Part shown: positions 1 to 6,081 of the stretch, piece after piece
Numbering within the stretch: position 1 is the stretch's first letter
How the letters are laid out: each line of letters starts with the position of its first letter
Source: an uncultured Bacteroidales bacterium
GTDB taxonomy: Bacteria; Bacteroidota; Bacteroidia; Bacteroidales; Paludibacteraceae
Direction of reading: 5' to 3'
Assembly (NCBI GenBank): GCA_903912795.1
Contig: CAIWIS010000141.1
Location: 1-6,081, forward strand
DNA: 6,081 nt
Made by a program: the position numbers and the translations under genes
The notes under the pieces: generated by a model
Told to the model about the DNA's origin: nothing
What the model saw: the letters and a program-made list of their open reading frames with translations, nothing else
The model's database searches: none

Positions 1-1212
1 AGAGTTTTTATAATATCCTTTCATTACATTATAACCCCTGCAACACATTTCTCCTTGAACTCCATCTGGACATTTTTCGCCAGTAATTGGATCAATAACA
101 GCTACTTCTACAAATTCATACTCACTACCAACGGTTGTGCATCGAGTTTCGAAAGAGTCTGAAATACGCGTTTGTGTCATGCCAGGCGACGTTTCGGTTA
201 ATCCGTAAACACTTGTTATAGTCATGTTCATTTTGTCGCTTACTTGCCGCATAAGCTCTATAGGGCACAGTGCTCCAGCCATAATACCCGTTCGGAGCGA
301 TGTCATATCGAACAAATCAAACATGGGGTGATTAATTTCGGATATAAACATGGTGGGAACTCCATATAATACGGTGCAACGTTCTTTGTGTATGGAGGCT
401 AAAGTTATTAATGGATCAAATTTCTCAACCATTACCATTGTACAACCATTTGTCAAACAATTCATTACGGCTAATACAACTCCAAAGCAATGGAAGAGCG
501 GCACAGATACACATAACTTATCGTTGGGTGTAAAATCCATGTGTAAACCTGTAAAGTAACCATTGTTGGCTATATTGTGATGCGAAAGCATAACGCCTTT
601 GGGAAACCCAGTTGTACCTGAAGTATATTGAATATTTACTACATCGTGACAATTAATTGTTTTTTTCAAGTCATTTAATTGTTCTTTCGAGTGATTACTT
701 CCCAATAATAAAATTTCAGAAGTATTATACATTCCTCTGTGTTTTTCCTGTCCTATAAAAATAATATTCTTTAAAACAGGAAAACGCGTAGAGTTTAAAT
801 TGGCTCTTTGAGCTGTTTTTAATTCAGGAACTAAACCATTGATTATACTTATAAAATCGTTACCCGCAATACCTTCGGTTAAGCATATAGTATGCATATC
901 CGAGTCCTCAATTACGAAAGCTAATTCATGAGCTTTGTAATTAGTATTCAGTGTAATAACTACAGCGCCTAACTTGGAGCAAGCAAAGAAATAGCTTAAC
1001 CAATCAGGAACGTTTTGTGCCCAAATGCCAACATGCGAACCTTTTACAACTCCAATTGACAACAGGCCATTCGCAATGTTATTTACTCTTGTGTCGAACT
1101 CACTCCAACTGAAACGCAATTGACGATCGGGATAAACAATAAAATCGTTTTGAGGAGTTTGAGATGCCCAAAATTCGAGCCATTCACCTAATGTTTTATC
1201 TAATAATTGCAT
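1..1212 (-). CDS. Acyl-CoA ligase (AMP-binding, ANL superfamily), C-terminus cut by window edge
   Basis: An adenylate-forming ligase that activates a carboxylic acid, probably a fatty acid, with ATP and then transfers it to CoA in the cytoplasm. The reading frame is open from ATG at 1212 to base 1, giving 404 residues. Motifs visible: the P-loop-like A3 signature YTSGTTGFPKG at residues 196-206, the A5 motif YGLTE at 336-340, and GYNVMKGYY at 393-401, which normally precedes the YRTGD motif. Family members are about 540-550 residues, so roughly 140 are missing, including YRTGD and the C-terminal catalytic lysine. The start lies 18 bp after the stop of the HTH-cupin gene, so the two are probably co-transcribed. 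Overall layout resembles medium/long-chain FadD- or AcsF-like ligases; chain length cannot be read from sequence. Family is secure, exact substrate is not. Confidence 0.93.
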   Translation of the reverse strand, partial: MQLLDKTLGEWLEFWASQTPQNDFIVYPDRQLRFSWSEFDTRVNNIANGLLSIGVVKGSHVGIWAQNVPDWLSYFFACSKLGAVVITLNTNYKAHELAFVIEDSDMHTICLTEGIAGNDFISIINGLVPELKTAQRANLNSTRFPVLKNIIFIGQEKHRGMYNTSEILLLGSNHSKEQLNDLKKTINCHDVVNIQYTSGTTGFPKGVMLSHHNIANNGYFTGLHMDFTPNDKLCVSVPLFHCFGVVLAVMNCLTNGCTMVMVEKFDPLITLASIHKERCTVLYGVPTMFISEINHPMFDLFDMTSLRTGIMAGALCPIELMRQVSDKMNMTITSVYGLTETSPGMTQTRISDSFETRCTTVGSEYEFVEVAVIDPITGEKCPDGVQGEMCCRGYNVMKGYYKNS

Positions 1213-1230
1213 AACTTCAGATACAAACAG

Positions 1231-1803
1231 TTAAAGTGGAGTATATACTACAGCAAGTATTTTTGCTGTTTGGTTGTTGGCCGAGCAAACTACATGCTCT
1301 ACAATTGAATCGTAATAAATACTATCGCCTTGATGAAGTATATGCGTGTTAATGCCATAAATTACTTTAATAGAACCATTTAGAACATATAAAAACTCTT
1401 CACCTTCGTGCGACGACAATACGGTTTCGTTTGTTGTAGAAGGTTTAATATCAATTAAAAATGGCTCCATATTACGTCCAGATTTATTTCCGGCAAGTGA
1501 ATAAAAGTCCAAATGAGAATTTTTATCGGATAATTGACTCGAAAAAGTAACAGGTTGATTAACATCATCTTGGCGTTGAATAACAGGGCCTAATTGATCC
1601 GAATCGTCCAAAAATGTGCCGGGACGTACACCCAGACCTCGTGCTATCTTAATTAATGGAGCTAATGATGGAATTTTTTCACTAATCAAAATAATATTAA
1701 TAGCTTCTTCGGTTAAGCCCGATCGGAGTGATAAATCGTTAATACTCACATTGCGGTCGTGCATCAACGATTTAATTTTTTCACTTACTAGAATATTGCT
1801 CAT
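1231..1803 (-). CDS. XRE-family HTH transcriptional regulator with C-terminal cupin sensor domain
   Basis: A predicted one-component DNA-binding regulator of 190 residues. The N-terminal XRE helix-turn-helix spans about residues 6-62, with a first helix near 21-28, a turn at G29 and a recognition helix near 32-39. A linker leads to a cupin_2 barrel at about 110-188. In cupin motif 1, H132 and E136 are followed by G143 at the canonical E-x6-G spacing, but the first histidine of HxH is S130. In motif 2, G159 and H170 are kept while P-x-G is replaced by D-S-I. Three possible metal ligands therefore remain, and metal binding is uncertain. This architecture is known from regulators that sense small molecules in the cupin. 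Its stop is 18 bp before the acyl-CoA ligase start, suggesting that it controls that gene or senses its substrate; this is inference. No Shine-Dalgarno sequence is seen; a 13-bp tandem repeat lies just upstream. Confidence 0.92.
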   Translation of the reverse strand: MSNILVSEKIKSLMHDRNVSINDLSLRSGLTEEAINIILISEKIPSLAPLIKIARGLGVRPGTFLDDSDQLGPVIQRQDDVNQPVTFSSQLSDKNSHLDFYSLAGNKSGRNMEPFLIDIKPSTTNETVLSSHEGEEFLYVLNGSIKVIYGINTHILHQGDSIYYDSIVEHVVCSANNQTAKILAVVYTPL

Positions 1804-1811
1804 ATCAATAT

Positions 1812-1838
1812 AACTTTAAAATAAAACTTTAAAATAAA
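1812..1838. repeat. 13-bp tandem repeat upstream of the HTH-cupin gene
   Basis: Two perfect head-to-tail copies of aactttaaaataa occupy 1812-1824 and 1825-1837, with one further matching base. They fill most of the 39-bp gap between the S41 protease stop and the regulator's start codon at 1803. Each copy contains the palindrome tttaaa, spaced 13 bp apart. The position would suit an operator or a translation-initiation element, but the tract is almost entirely A and T, so chance slippage is a real alternative. Confidence 0.6.
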
Positions 1839-1842
1839 TAAA

Positions 1843-3501
1843 TTACTTATTCGATAGACTTTTTGAATATAATGCACTGTCAGTTAGGTTTTCGATGGCA
1901 ATTTTTAAGTCTTCATCCGTTTTTAACGAAAACTCTATTTCACCTTTTTGATAATAATAGCGTTTTATAATTTCGAGACTTAACAATTCAATGATATCTT
2001 TTTTATTATCTTCAATGTTTAGTTGAATATCAGGCTTTAATTTGATTTCAAGTGCTTTAAGTTCGTTATCAGCATATTTTTCAATTCCTTCGGATTTGGC
2101 TAATTCCAAAAACTCTTTATACATTTTTTCGGACTCAGTGGTATATGTGAATTTTTTTTCAACTAAAAAATTTTTAAAATCCTGAAAATCTTTGTCTTCC
2201 AACTTAAATTCGCTTGGTTTAGCTATGTTTTGATGATTCACTACATATTGATTTGCAAAATCAAAATATAAATTCTGTGCAAAAATATAATAAGCAATGT
2301 TTAATTTCCGGTTATCAGTGGTTTTAATATCTGGTACAATTCCACCACCATCGCGCACTTTACGTCCGTTGCGGGTTGTAAACTCAGTAGTTAAGCTATC
2401 GGGTACTCGTCCTACACTTCCATCTTCGTTACGGTGACTGTAATCAATTGCCTGAATGCATCTTCCGCTCGGGATATAATATTTTGCTGTAGTTACTTTT
2501 AAATGACCACCGTAACCTAACGGACGAATATTTTGCACTAATCCTTTTCCAAAAGTTCGTTCACCAATAATAATTCCTCTGTCTAAATCTTGAATAGCAC
2601 CTGCAAGTATTTCGGAAGCCGATGCCGATGAACGATTCACTAATACAGCAATTTTTAAATTTGGGAATGCAGGTTCTGTGGGCGTTTTGTATGTACGTTC
2701 TGTAAATTTACTTTTACCTTTTGTTTGAACTACATCACTTCCTTTGGGTACAAAATATCCAATGATTTTTACAGCTTCATCAATTAAACCTCCACCATTG
2801 TTTCGAATATCAATAATTAAAGATTCAATTTGCTGATTTTTAATGAGTTCCGATACATTGTTTTTTAACTCAGTGGCCGATTTATCGGTAAAATCAGTAA
2901 GTTGCACATACCCAATTTTTGGTGCTATTAATGCAGAATAACTTACGGGATTTACTTGTATTTTTTCACGTAAAAAAGTTTTCTCAATTGGTTTGCTATC
3001 GCCAATTCTTTTCAGTTTTATTTTAATGGTTGTATTTGGTGTACCTTTTAATTTAGCGCTCACTTGGCTCACCGATAAGCCAAATGTGCTTTTTCCATCT
3101 ATTTCGAGAATAATATCGCCTGCACGAACATCATTGCGTTGAGCGGGCATTCCTTCGTATGGTTCCGAAATATAGATATTTGAATTGATTTTAGTTATAA
3201 GTGCCCCAATACCAGCATATTCGCCTGTAGTCATAAATTTTAAATCGTCTGTTTCCTTTTCAGGAATATATACGGTATATGGATCGAGACGCGAAAGCAT
3301 TTCGTTGATAGCATTTGAGGCAAGTTTATCATAGTTCAATGTATCAACATAAAAGGCATCCAGCTCACGAAAAACCGAATTAAAAATGGATAAATTTTTA
3401 CTTATTCTAAATGTTCGCGTATCAGCTGTATTTGTCTTATTTTGAGCATTTAATAAAACACAAATGCTTATAAACCCAATTATAAAAGGCGTTTTTCTCA
3501 T
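1843..3501 (-). CDS. S41 family C-terminal processing peptidase (CtpA/Prc-like), exported
   Basis: A serine protease of the tail-specific protease family, predicted to act in the periplasm on exported or envelope proteins. Of 552 residues, the first 20 or so form a signal peptide (positive RK, hydrophobic core 6-17, likely cleavage after A19 or Q20). A helical N-terminal region is followed by a PDZ domain at about 93-165, with GIGALI as its peptide-binding loop. The S41 catalytic core spans about 190-395. By spacing to E. coli Prc (S430/K455) and Bacillus CtpB, the catalytic pair is S294, in SASASE, and K319, in TFGKG, with Q323 as the third residue. NNGGG at 234-238 is the usual core loop. 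The final 155 residues or so form a charged helical extension common in Bacteroidetes homologues. It starts 29 bp after the anSME stop, probably in the same transcript. Substrate unknown. Confidence 0.95.
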   Translation of the reverse strand: MRKTPFIIGFISICVLLNAQNKTNTADTRTFRISKNLSIFNSVFRELDAFYVDTLNYDKLASNAINEMLSRLDPYTVYIPEKETDDLKFMTTGEYAGIGALITKINSNIYISEPYEGMPAQRNDVRAGDIILEIDGKSTFGLSVSQVSAKLKGTPNTTIKIKLKRIGDSKPIEKTFLREKIQVNPVSYSALIAPKIGYVQLTDFTDKSATELKNNVSELIKNQQIESLIIDIRNNGGGLIDEAVKIIGYFVPKGSDVVQTKGKSKFTERTYKTPTEPAFPNLKIAVLVNRSSASASEILAGAIQDLDRGIIIGERTFGKGLVQNIRPLGYGGHLKVTTAKYYIPSGRCIQAIDYSHRNEDGSVGRVPDSLTTEFTTRNGRKVRDGGGIVPDIKTTDNRKLNIAYYIFAQNLYFDFANQYVVNHQNIAKPSEFKLEDKDFQDFKNFLVEKKFTYTTESEKMYKEFLELAKSEGIEKYADNELKALEIKLKPDIQLNIEDNKKDIIELLSLEIIKRYYYQKGEIEFSLKTDEDLKIAIENLTDSALYSKSLSNK

Positions 3502-3530
3502 TGTTAAATATTGAAATTAAAATTTATAGC

Positions 3531-4766
3531 TTATTTTTTTGAACGTTTGTATGTTTTTGCCCATTCCATTACATTTGCTGGTGGTCTTTCGTTGAGTAAT
3601 TCTTTTTTCATAAAGTCCATGTAAGGTGCTACATGACTATAAAACATTTTCCAGCCAGCACACAAATAATTTAACCCTGGCTCACCATCTTTTGTAAATG
3701 CAAATCTATTTTTTGGACATTCGCCATTGCAAGCAAACAAAAACTCACATTCCATACACTGTCGTGGAAGTTTATCGCGTTTATCAGTTCCAAATTTTAG
3801 TTGTTTTTCAGAATACATCATGGATGACAATGAATCGGTATTAATATTTCCAAGTTTGTATTCAGGAAATACATAATGGTCACACGAGTATACATCGCCA
3901 TTAAATTCCATTACGCCGGCATGTCCACAATGCCTTGCAAGAGTACATACACCAGGTTGTTCGCCTATCCAGTTTGCCAATGTGGAATCGAACATTTGAA
4001 TGTAAAACGTACCCACATCTTCTTTTATCCATTCGTCGAATAAACCGCAAAGGAATTTACCCCACTGAAGTGGCGACACAGAAAATTCGGCTAATTCTGC
4101 TTCTTTTTCGCCGGGGTGCGTTAATTTTAAGCCGTTTCCTTGAACATTAATGCGTTCAACTATAGGAGCAAATTGAATGTATTTAATATCAATTTCTTTA
4201 AAAAACTTGTAAAATTCAACCGGATAATCAGCATTGTACTCATTAACCACTGCCATGGCATTAAATTCAACTCCATGCTTTTTAAGTAGATTAATGCCTT
4301 TCATAACCTTTACAAAAGTTGGTAATCCGCCTTTATTGCGTCGGTATTCGTCGTGGAAATCTTGTGGGCCATCAATTGAAATTCCAATCAAAAAATTGTT
4401 TTCTTTGAAAAACTCACACCAAGCATCCGTCAGCATGGTTCCATTGGTTTGAAGCACATTGTCGATCTGACGACCATTACCATATTTTTTTTGAAGTTCA
4501 AGCGCTTTTTTATAAAAACTAATTGGTCGTAGAAGTGCCTCACCACCATGCCAAGTAAATAAAACCTCTGGTTGAGTTTGCGAATTTAGATATTCTTCGG
4601 TAAATTTTTCGAGCAATATTTCACTCATCATTTGTCCTTGAGCAGTAGTGTAAAGGTGCTCTTTTTCAAGGTAATAACAGTAAGTACAGTTTAAGTTACA
4701 TGCCGAGCCAACTGGTTTTAGCATTACATACATGGGTTTTGCAAAAGGTGCAAAAGTATTTTTCAT
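3531..4766 (-). CDS. Anaerobic sulfatase-maturating enzyme (anSME), radical SAM/SPASM
   Basis: Converts an active-site cysteine or serine of sulfatases into formylglycine, using S-adenosylmethionine and three iron-sulfur clusters; cytoplasmic and oxygen-sensitive. The 411 residues carry the radical SAM motif Cx3Cx2C at C23, C27 and C30. The SPASM domain has C274, C280, C295 and C350 (auxiliary cluster I) and C337, C340, C346 and C369 (cluster II). These match the eight cysteines of Clostridium perfringens anSME at an almost constant offset. D296, directly after C295, matches its catalytic base D277. This argues for a true sulfatase maturase (ChuR/AslB group) rather than a generic peptide-modifying SPASM enzyme. 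No sulfatase gene lies in the window, so it probably acts in trans. The gene follows a 110-bp gap with a promoter-like element and is likely first in a unit with the S41 protease 29 bp downstream. Confidence 0.94.
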   Translation of the reverse strand: MKNTFAPFAKPMYVMLKPVGSACNLNCTYCYYLEKEHLYTTAQGQMMSEILLEKFTEEYLNSQTQPEVLFTWHGGEALLRPISFYKKALELQKKYGNGRQIDNVLQTNGTMLTDAWCEFFKENNFLIGISIDGPQDFHDEYRRNKGGLPTFVKVMKGINLLKKHGVEFNAMAVVNEYNADYPVEFYKFFKEIDIKYIQFAPIVERINVQGNGLKLTHPGEKEAELAEFSVSPLQWGKFLCGLFDEWIKEDVGTFYIQMFDSTLANWIGEQPGVCTLARHCGHAGVMEFNGDVYSCDHYVFPEYKLGNINTDSLSSMMYSEKQLKFGTDKRDKLPRQCMECEFLFACNGECPKNRFAFTKDGEPGLNYLCAGWKMFYSHVAPYMDFMKKELLNERPPANVMEWAKTYKRSKK

Positions 4767-4805
4767 TTTATCGATTATGTTTGTTATACAATTTATATTG
4801 ACCTA

Positions 4806-4813
4806 CAAATATA
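4806..4813 (-). promoter_or_regulatory. Candidate Bacteroidetes -7 promoter element for the anSME-to-ligase unit
   Basis: On the minus strand these eight bases read TATATTTG, matching the Bacteroidetes sigma-ABfr -7 consensus TAnnTTTG. Transcription would start near 4799-4801, giving a leader of roughly 33-35 nt before the anSME ATG at 4766. The expected TTTG -33 box is not present at the usual spacing of about 19-21 bp, which weakens the call. It lies in the only intergenic gap over 100 bp in the window (4767-4876), and no similar element occurs before the three genes downstream. That fits a single promoter for all four. The rest of the gap shows no convincing terminator. Confidence 0.45.
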
Positions 4814-4876
4814 ATTAAATTCGACACTTTATCTTTGTGTTTTAACTTTAAAAACTTTTATTTTGAATCTATTCAG

Positions 4877-5539
4877 TTATTGAGTTACAAATAGTTTGTC
4901 GAGATTATCAGCAAGTATAGTTTTTACTTCTTCCATATTTATTTCCATATTAAGTTCATTTTGGAGTGAAGTAACACCTTTGTCGATAAATCCACATGGG
5001 TTAATGTGTTTAAAATAAGTCAGATCAGTATTAATATTTAATGCAAAACCATGCATGGTAACAAATCGAGAACTACGTACTCCAATAGCACATATTTTTC
5101 GACACGATGGCATTCCAACATTTAACCATACTCCAGTTGCACCATCAAGTCTGGTCGATTCAATATCATAATACTTAAGGGTATTGATAATAGCTTCTTC
5201 AATCAGAAAAATGTATTGTTTTAATCCAATATTAAAATTGGCTAAATCAAAAATTGGATAACCAACTATCTGACCTGGACCATGGTAGGTAATATCGCCA
5301 CCTCTATTTGTTTTAACAAATTGCGCATCGGCAGCCTGCAACTGAATGTAATTCAGGAGCATATTTTGTTCGTCGCCACTTTTGCCAAGTGTGTATACGT
5401 GAGGATGTTCGCAAAATACAAGTGTGTTGGTTGTTTGCTTATTATCTAATTTGAGTTGTATGGTTTGCTTAAAAATTTCTTCTTGTTTGTTCCAAGCTTC
5501 GTTGTATTCAATTAATCCCCAGTCGGTTGTGTGTATCAT
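4877..5539 (-). CDS. lipB: Octanoyl-[acyl-carrier-protein]:protein N-octanoyltransferase LipB
   Basis: Transfers octanoate from acyl carrier protein to a lysine of lipoyl domains (for example GcvH or the E2 subunits of 2-oxoacid dehydrogenases). This is the first step of endogenous lipoate synthesis, before sulfur insertion by LipA. It is 220 residues long, normal for the family. The substrate-binding signature RGGDITYHGPGQ spans 79-90. The catalytic dyad is K148 and C182, in the contexts KICAIGVR and NPCGF; their spacing of 34 residues equals that of K142/C176 in Mycobacterium tuberculosis LipB. The conserved MHGFALN lies at 162-168. The ATG at 5539 gives the expected N-terminus and directly follows the tandem repeat; no earlier in-frame start exists after the mtgA stop. 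lipA is not in the window. Probably co-transcribed with mtgA, whose stop is 63 bp upstream in the same frame. Confidence 0.97.
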   Translation of the reverse strand: MIHTTDWGLIEYNEAWNKQEEIFKQTIQLKLDNKQTTNTLVFCEHPHVYTLGKSGDEQNMLLNYIQLQAADAQFVKTNRGGDITYHGPGQIVGYPIFDLANFNIGLKQYIFLIEEAIINTLKYYDIESTRLDGATGVWLNVGMPSCRKICAIGVRSSRFVTMHGFALNINTDLTYFKHINPCGFIDKGVTSLQNELNMEINMEEVKTILADNLDKLFVTQ

Positions 5540-5541
5540 AG

Positions 5542-5602
5542 GTTGATGTGATGATGTGTTGATGTGATGATGTGTTGATGTGATGATGTGGTAATGTGAT
5601 GT
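5542..5602. repeat. 16-bp tandem repeat forming the lipB leader
   Basis: Three perfect copies of gttgatgtgatgatgt lie at 5542-5557, 5558-5573 and 5574-5589. A degenerate fourth, partial copy (5590-5602) runs up to the mtgA stop codon. The array fills all but two bases of the mtgA-lipB spacer and ends 2 bp before the lipB ATG. On the mRNA strand the unit is ACATCATCACATCAAC: it has no G, no stop codon in any frame and no ATG. The leader is therefore expected to be nearly unstructured and cannot contain a Shine-Dalgarno sequence. There are no spacers, so this is not a CRISPR array. Function unknown; it may be a slippage-prone intergenic repeat. Confidence 0.93.
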
Positions 5603-6081
5603 TTATGGAAATTTTACTTGATGAATTTTACCCATTAAACTTTTAATTTTGGCTTGCCGGCGAAGCATATACCCTGATGGATTTCCAATTCTGAATTTGC
5701 GTGGGTTTGGTAAACTTGCTGCTATTAATGCTGCTTGTGATTTAGTGAGTTTTGCTGCGTTTTTATCAAAATATTTTTGCGAAGCAGCTTCAACTCCATA
5801 TACGCCATCGCCTGTTTCAATTACATTGAGGTAAACTTCCATTATTCGTTCCTTGGACCATGCAAGCTCAATAAGTACTGTAAAATAGGCTTCAAGCCCT
5901 TTACGGAAATACGATCGATTTGGCCATAAAAAAACATTTTTGGCTGTTTGTTGCGATATTGTACTTCCTCCTCTAATTCGTTTACTTCTATTGTTGTGTT
6001 TTATGGCTTTGCCAATATCGTTGAACGAAAAACCATAATGTGTTTTAAATAAATTGTCCTCGGAGGCAACTACTGCTTGAA
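5603..6081 (-). CDS. mtgA: Monofunctional biosynthetic peptidoglycan transglycosylase MtgA, N-terminus cut by window edge
   Basis: A family GT51 glycosyltransferase that polymerises lipid II into glycan strands on the outer face of the cytoplasmic membrane, without a penicillin-binding domain. The frame is open from the TAA at 5603-5605 to the right edge, giving 158 residues. The fragment begins with AVVASEDNLF, whose glutamate (codon 6059-6061) is the conserved catalytic residue. Next come RGGSTISQQTAKN at fragment residues 36-48 and ERIMEVYLN at 77-85, containing the second conserved glutamate. AALIAASLPNP follows near the end. Family members run to about 220-250 residues, so the missing part is the N-terminal transmembrane segment and the start of the domain. 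An internal ATG at 5842 would give only 79 residues and drop both signature motifs, so it is not the start. lipB follows in the same frame after 63 bp. Confidence 0.95.
   Translation of the reverse strand, partial: QAVVASEDNLFKTHYGFSFNDIGKAIKHNNRSKRIRGGSTISQQTAKNVFLWPNRSYFRKGLEAYFTVLIELAWSKERIMEVYLNVIETGDGVYGVEAASQKYFDKNAAKLTKSQAALIAASLPNPRKFRIGNPSGYMLRRQAKIKSLMGKIHQVKFP

Noticed and set aside
350..559. Plus-strand open frame of 69 codons
   Set aside because: Lies entirely within the acyl-CoA ligase gene, antisense to conserved motifs; no recognisable protein features.
1..1212. Possible frameshift or decay in the acyl-CoA ligase
   Set aside because: The frame reads continuously from the ATG at 1212 to base 1 with all expected motifs in order; it is only cut by the window edge.
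1616..1813. Plus-strand open frame of 65 codons
   Set aside because: Antisense to the conserved helix-turn-helix region of the regulator; a shadow of that coding sequence.
3935..4452. Two plus-strand open frames (3935-4150 and 4234-4452)
   Set aside because: Both are antisense to the highly conserved anSME gene and have no sensible domain or promoter.
4864..4875. Inverted repeat tgaatctattca just after the lipB stop, as a terminator
   Set aside because: The stem is only 5 bp with a 2-nt loop and mostly A-T pairs, and no proper U-run follows directly; too weak to call.
5542..5602. CRISPR-like array
   Set aside because: The 16-bp copies are directly adjacent with no spacers, and no cas gene is present.
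5649..5834. Plus-strand open frame of 61 codons
   Set aside because: Antisense to the C-terminal part of mtgA; no support of its own.
5603..5842. A 79-residue gene starting at the ATG at 5842
   Set aside because: The same frame stays open to the window edge and encodes the conserved GT51 motifs upstream, so this is an internal methionine of mtgA.

Overview
The window looks like a piece of an AT-rich Bacteroidetes (probably Bacteroidales-like, possibly anaerobic) chromosome. The evidence is the protein families present: an anaerobic sulfatase-maturating radical SAM enzyme, and an S41 protease with the long C-terminal extension common in this phylum. There are also no Shine-Dalgarno sequences before the starts, and there is one TAnnTTTG-type promoter -7 element. 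The phylum is an inference from these traits; I could not run a taxonomic search. All six genes lie on the minus strand, so transcription runs from high to low coordinates. I see no tRNA, rRNA, CRISPR array, insertion sequence or phage gene.

Read in transcription order, the right end (5603-6081) holds the C-terminal two thirds of a monofunctional peptidoglycan glycosyltransferase (mtgA), cut by the window edge. A 63-bp spacer made mostly of three perfect 16-bp tandem repeats leads directly to lipB (4877-5539), the octanoyltransferase of lipoate synthesis. A 110-bp intergenic gap (4767-4876) follows and holds the only recognisable promoter element for the downstream genes. After it come four closely spaced genes: an anSME-type sulfatase maturase (3531-4766), an S41 C-terminal processing protease with a signal peptide (1843-3501), an XRE-type regulator with a cupin sensor domain (1231-1803), and an acyl-CoA ligase (AMP-binding, 1-1212) cut by the left edge. 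Gaps of 29, 39 and 18 bp suggest that these four are one transcription unit.

The genes are mostly housekeeping or general metabolic: cell wall glycan polymerisation, protein lipoylation, sulfatase activation, envelope proteolysis and fatty-acid or carboxylate activation. The regulator and ligase look like a functional pair, with the regulator probably sensing something related to the ligase's substrate. I do not see convincing evidence of an undescribed system. The most unusual sequence is the G-free tandem repeat that forms the entire leader of lipB. Second is a 13-bp tandem repeat just upstream of the regulator's start codon. No stretch longer than 300 bases lacks a gene.
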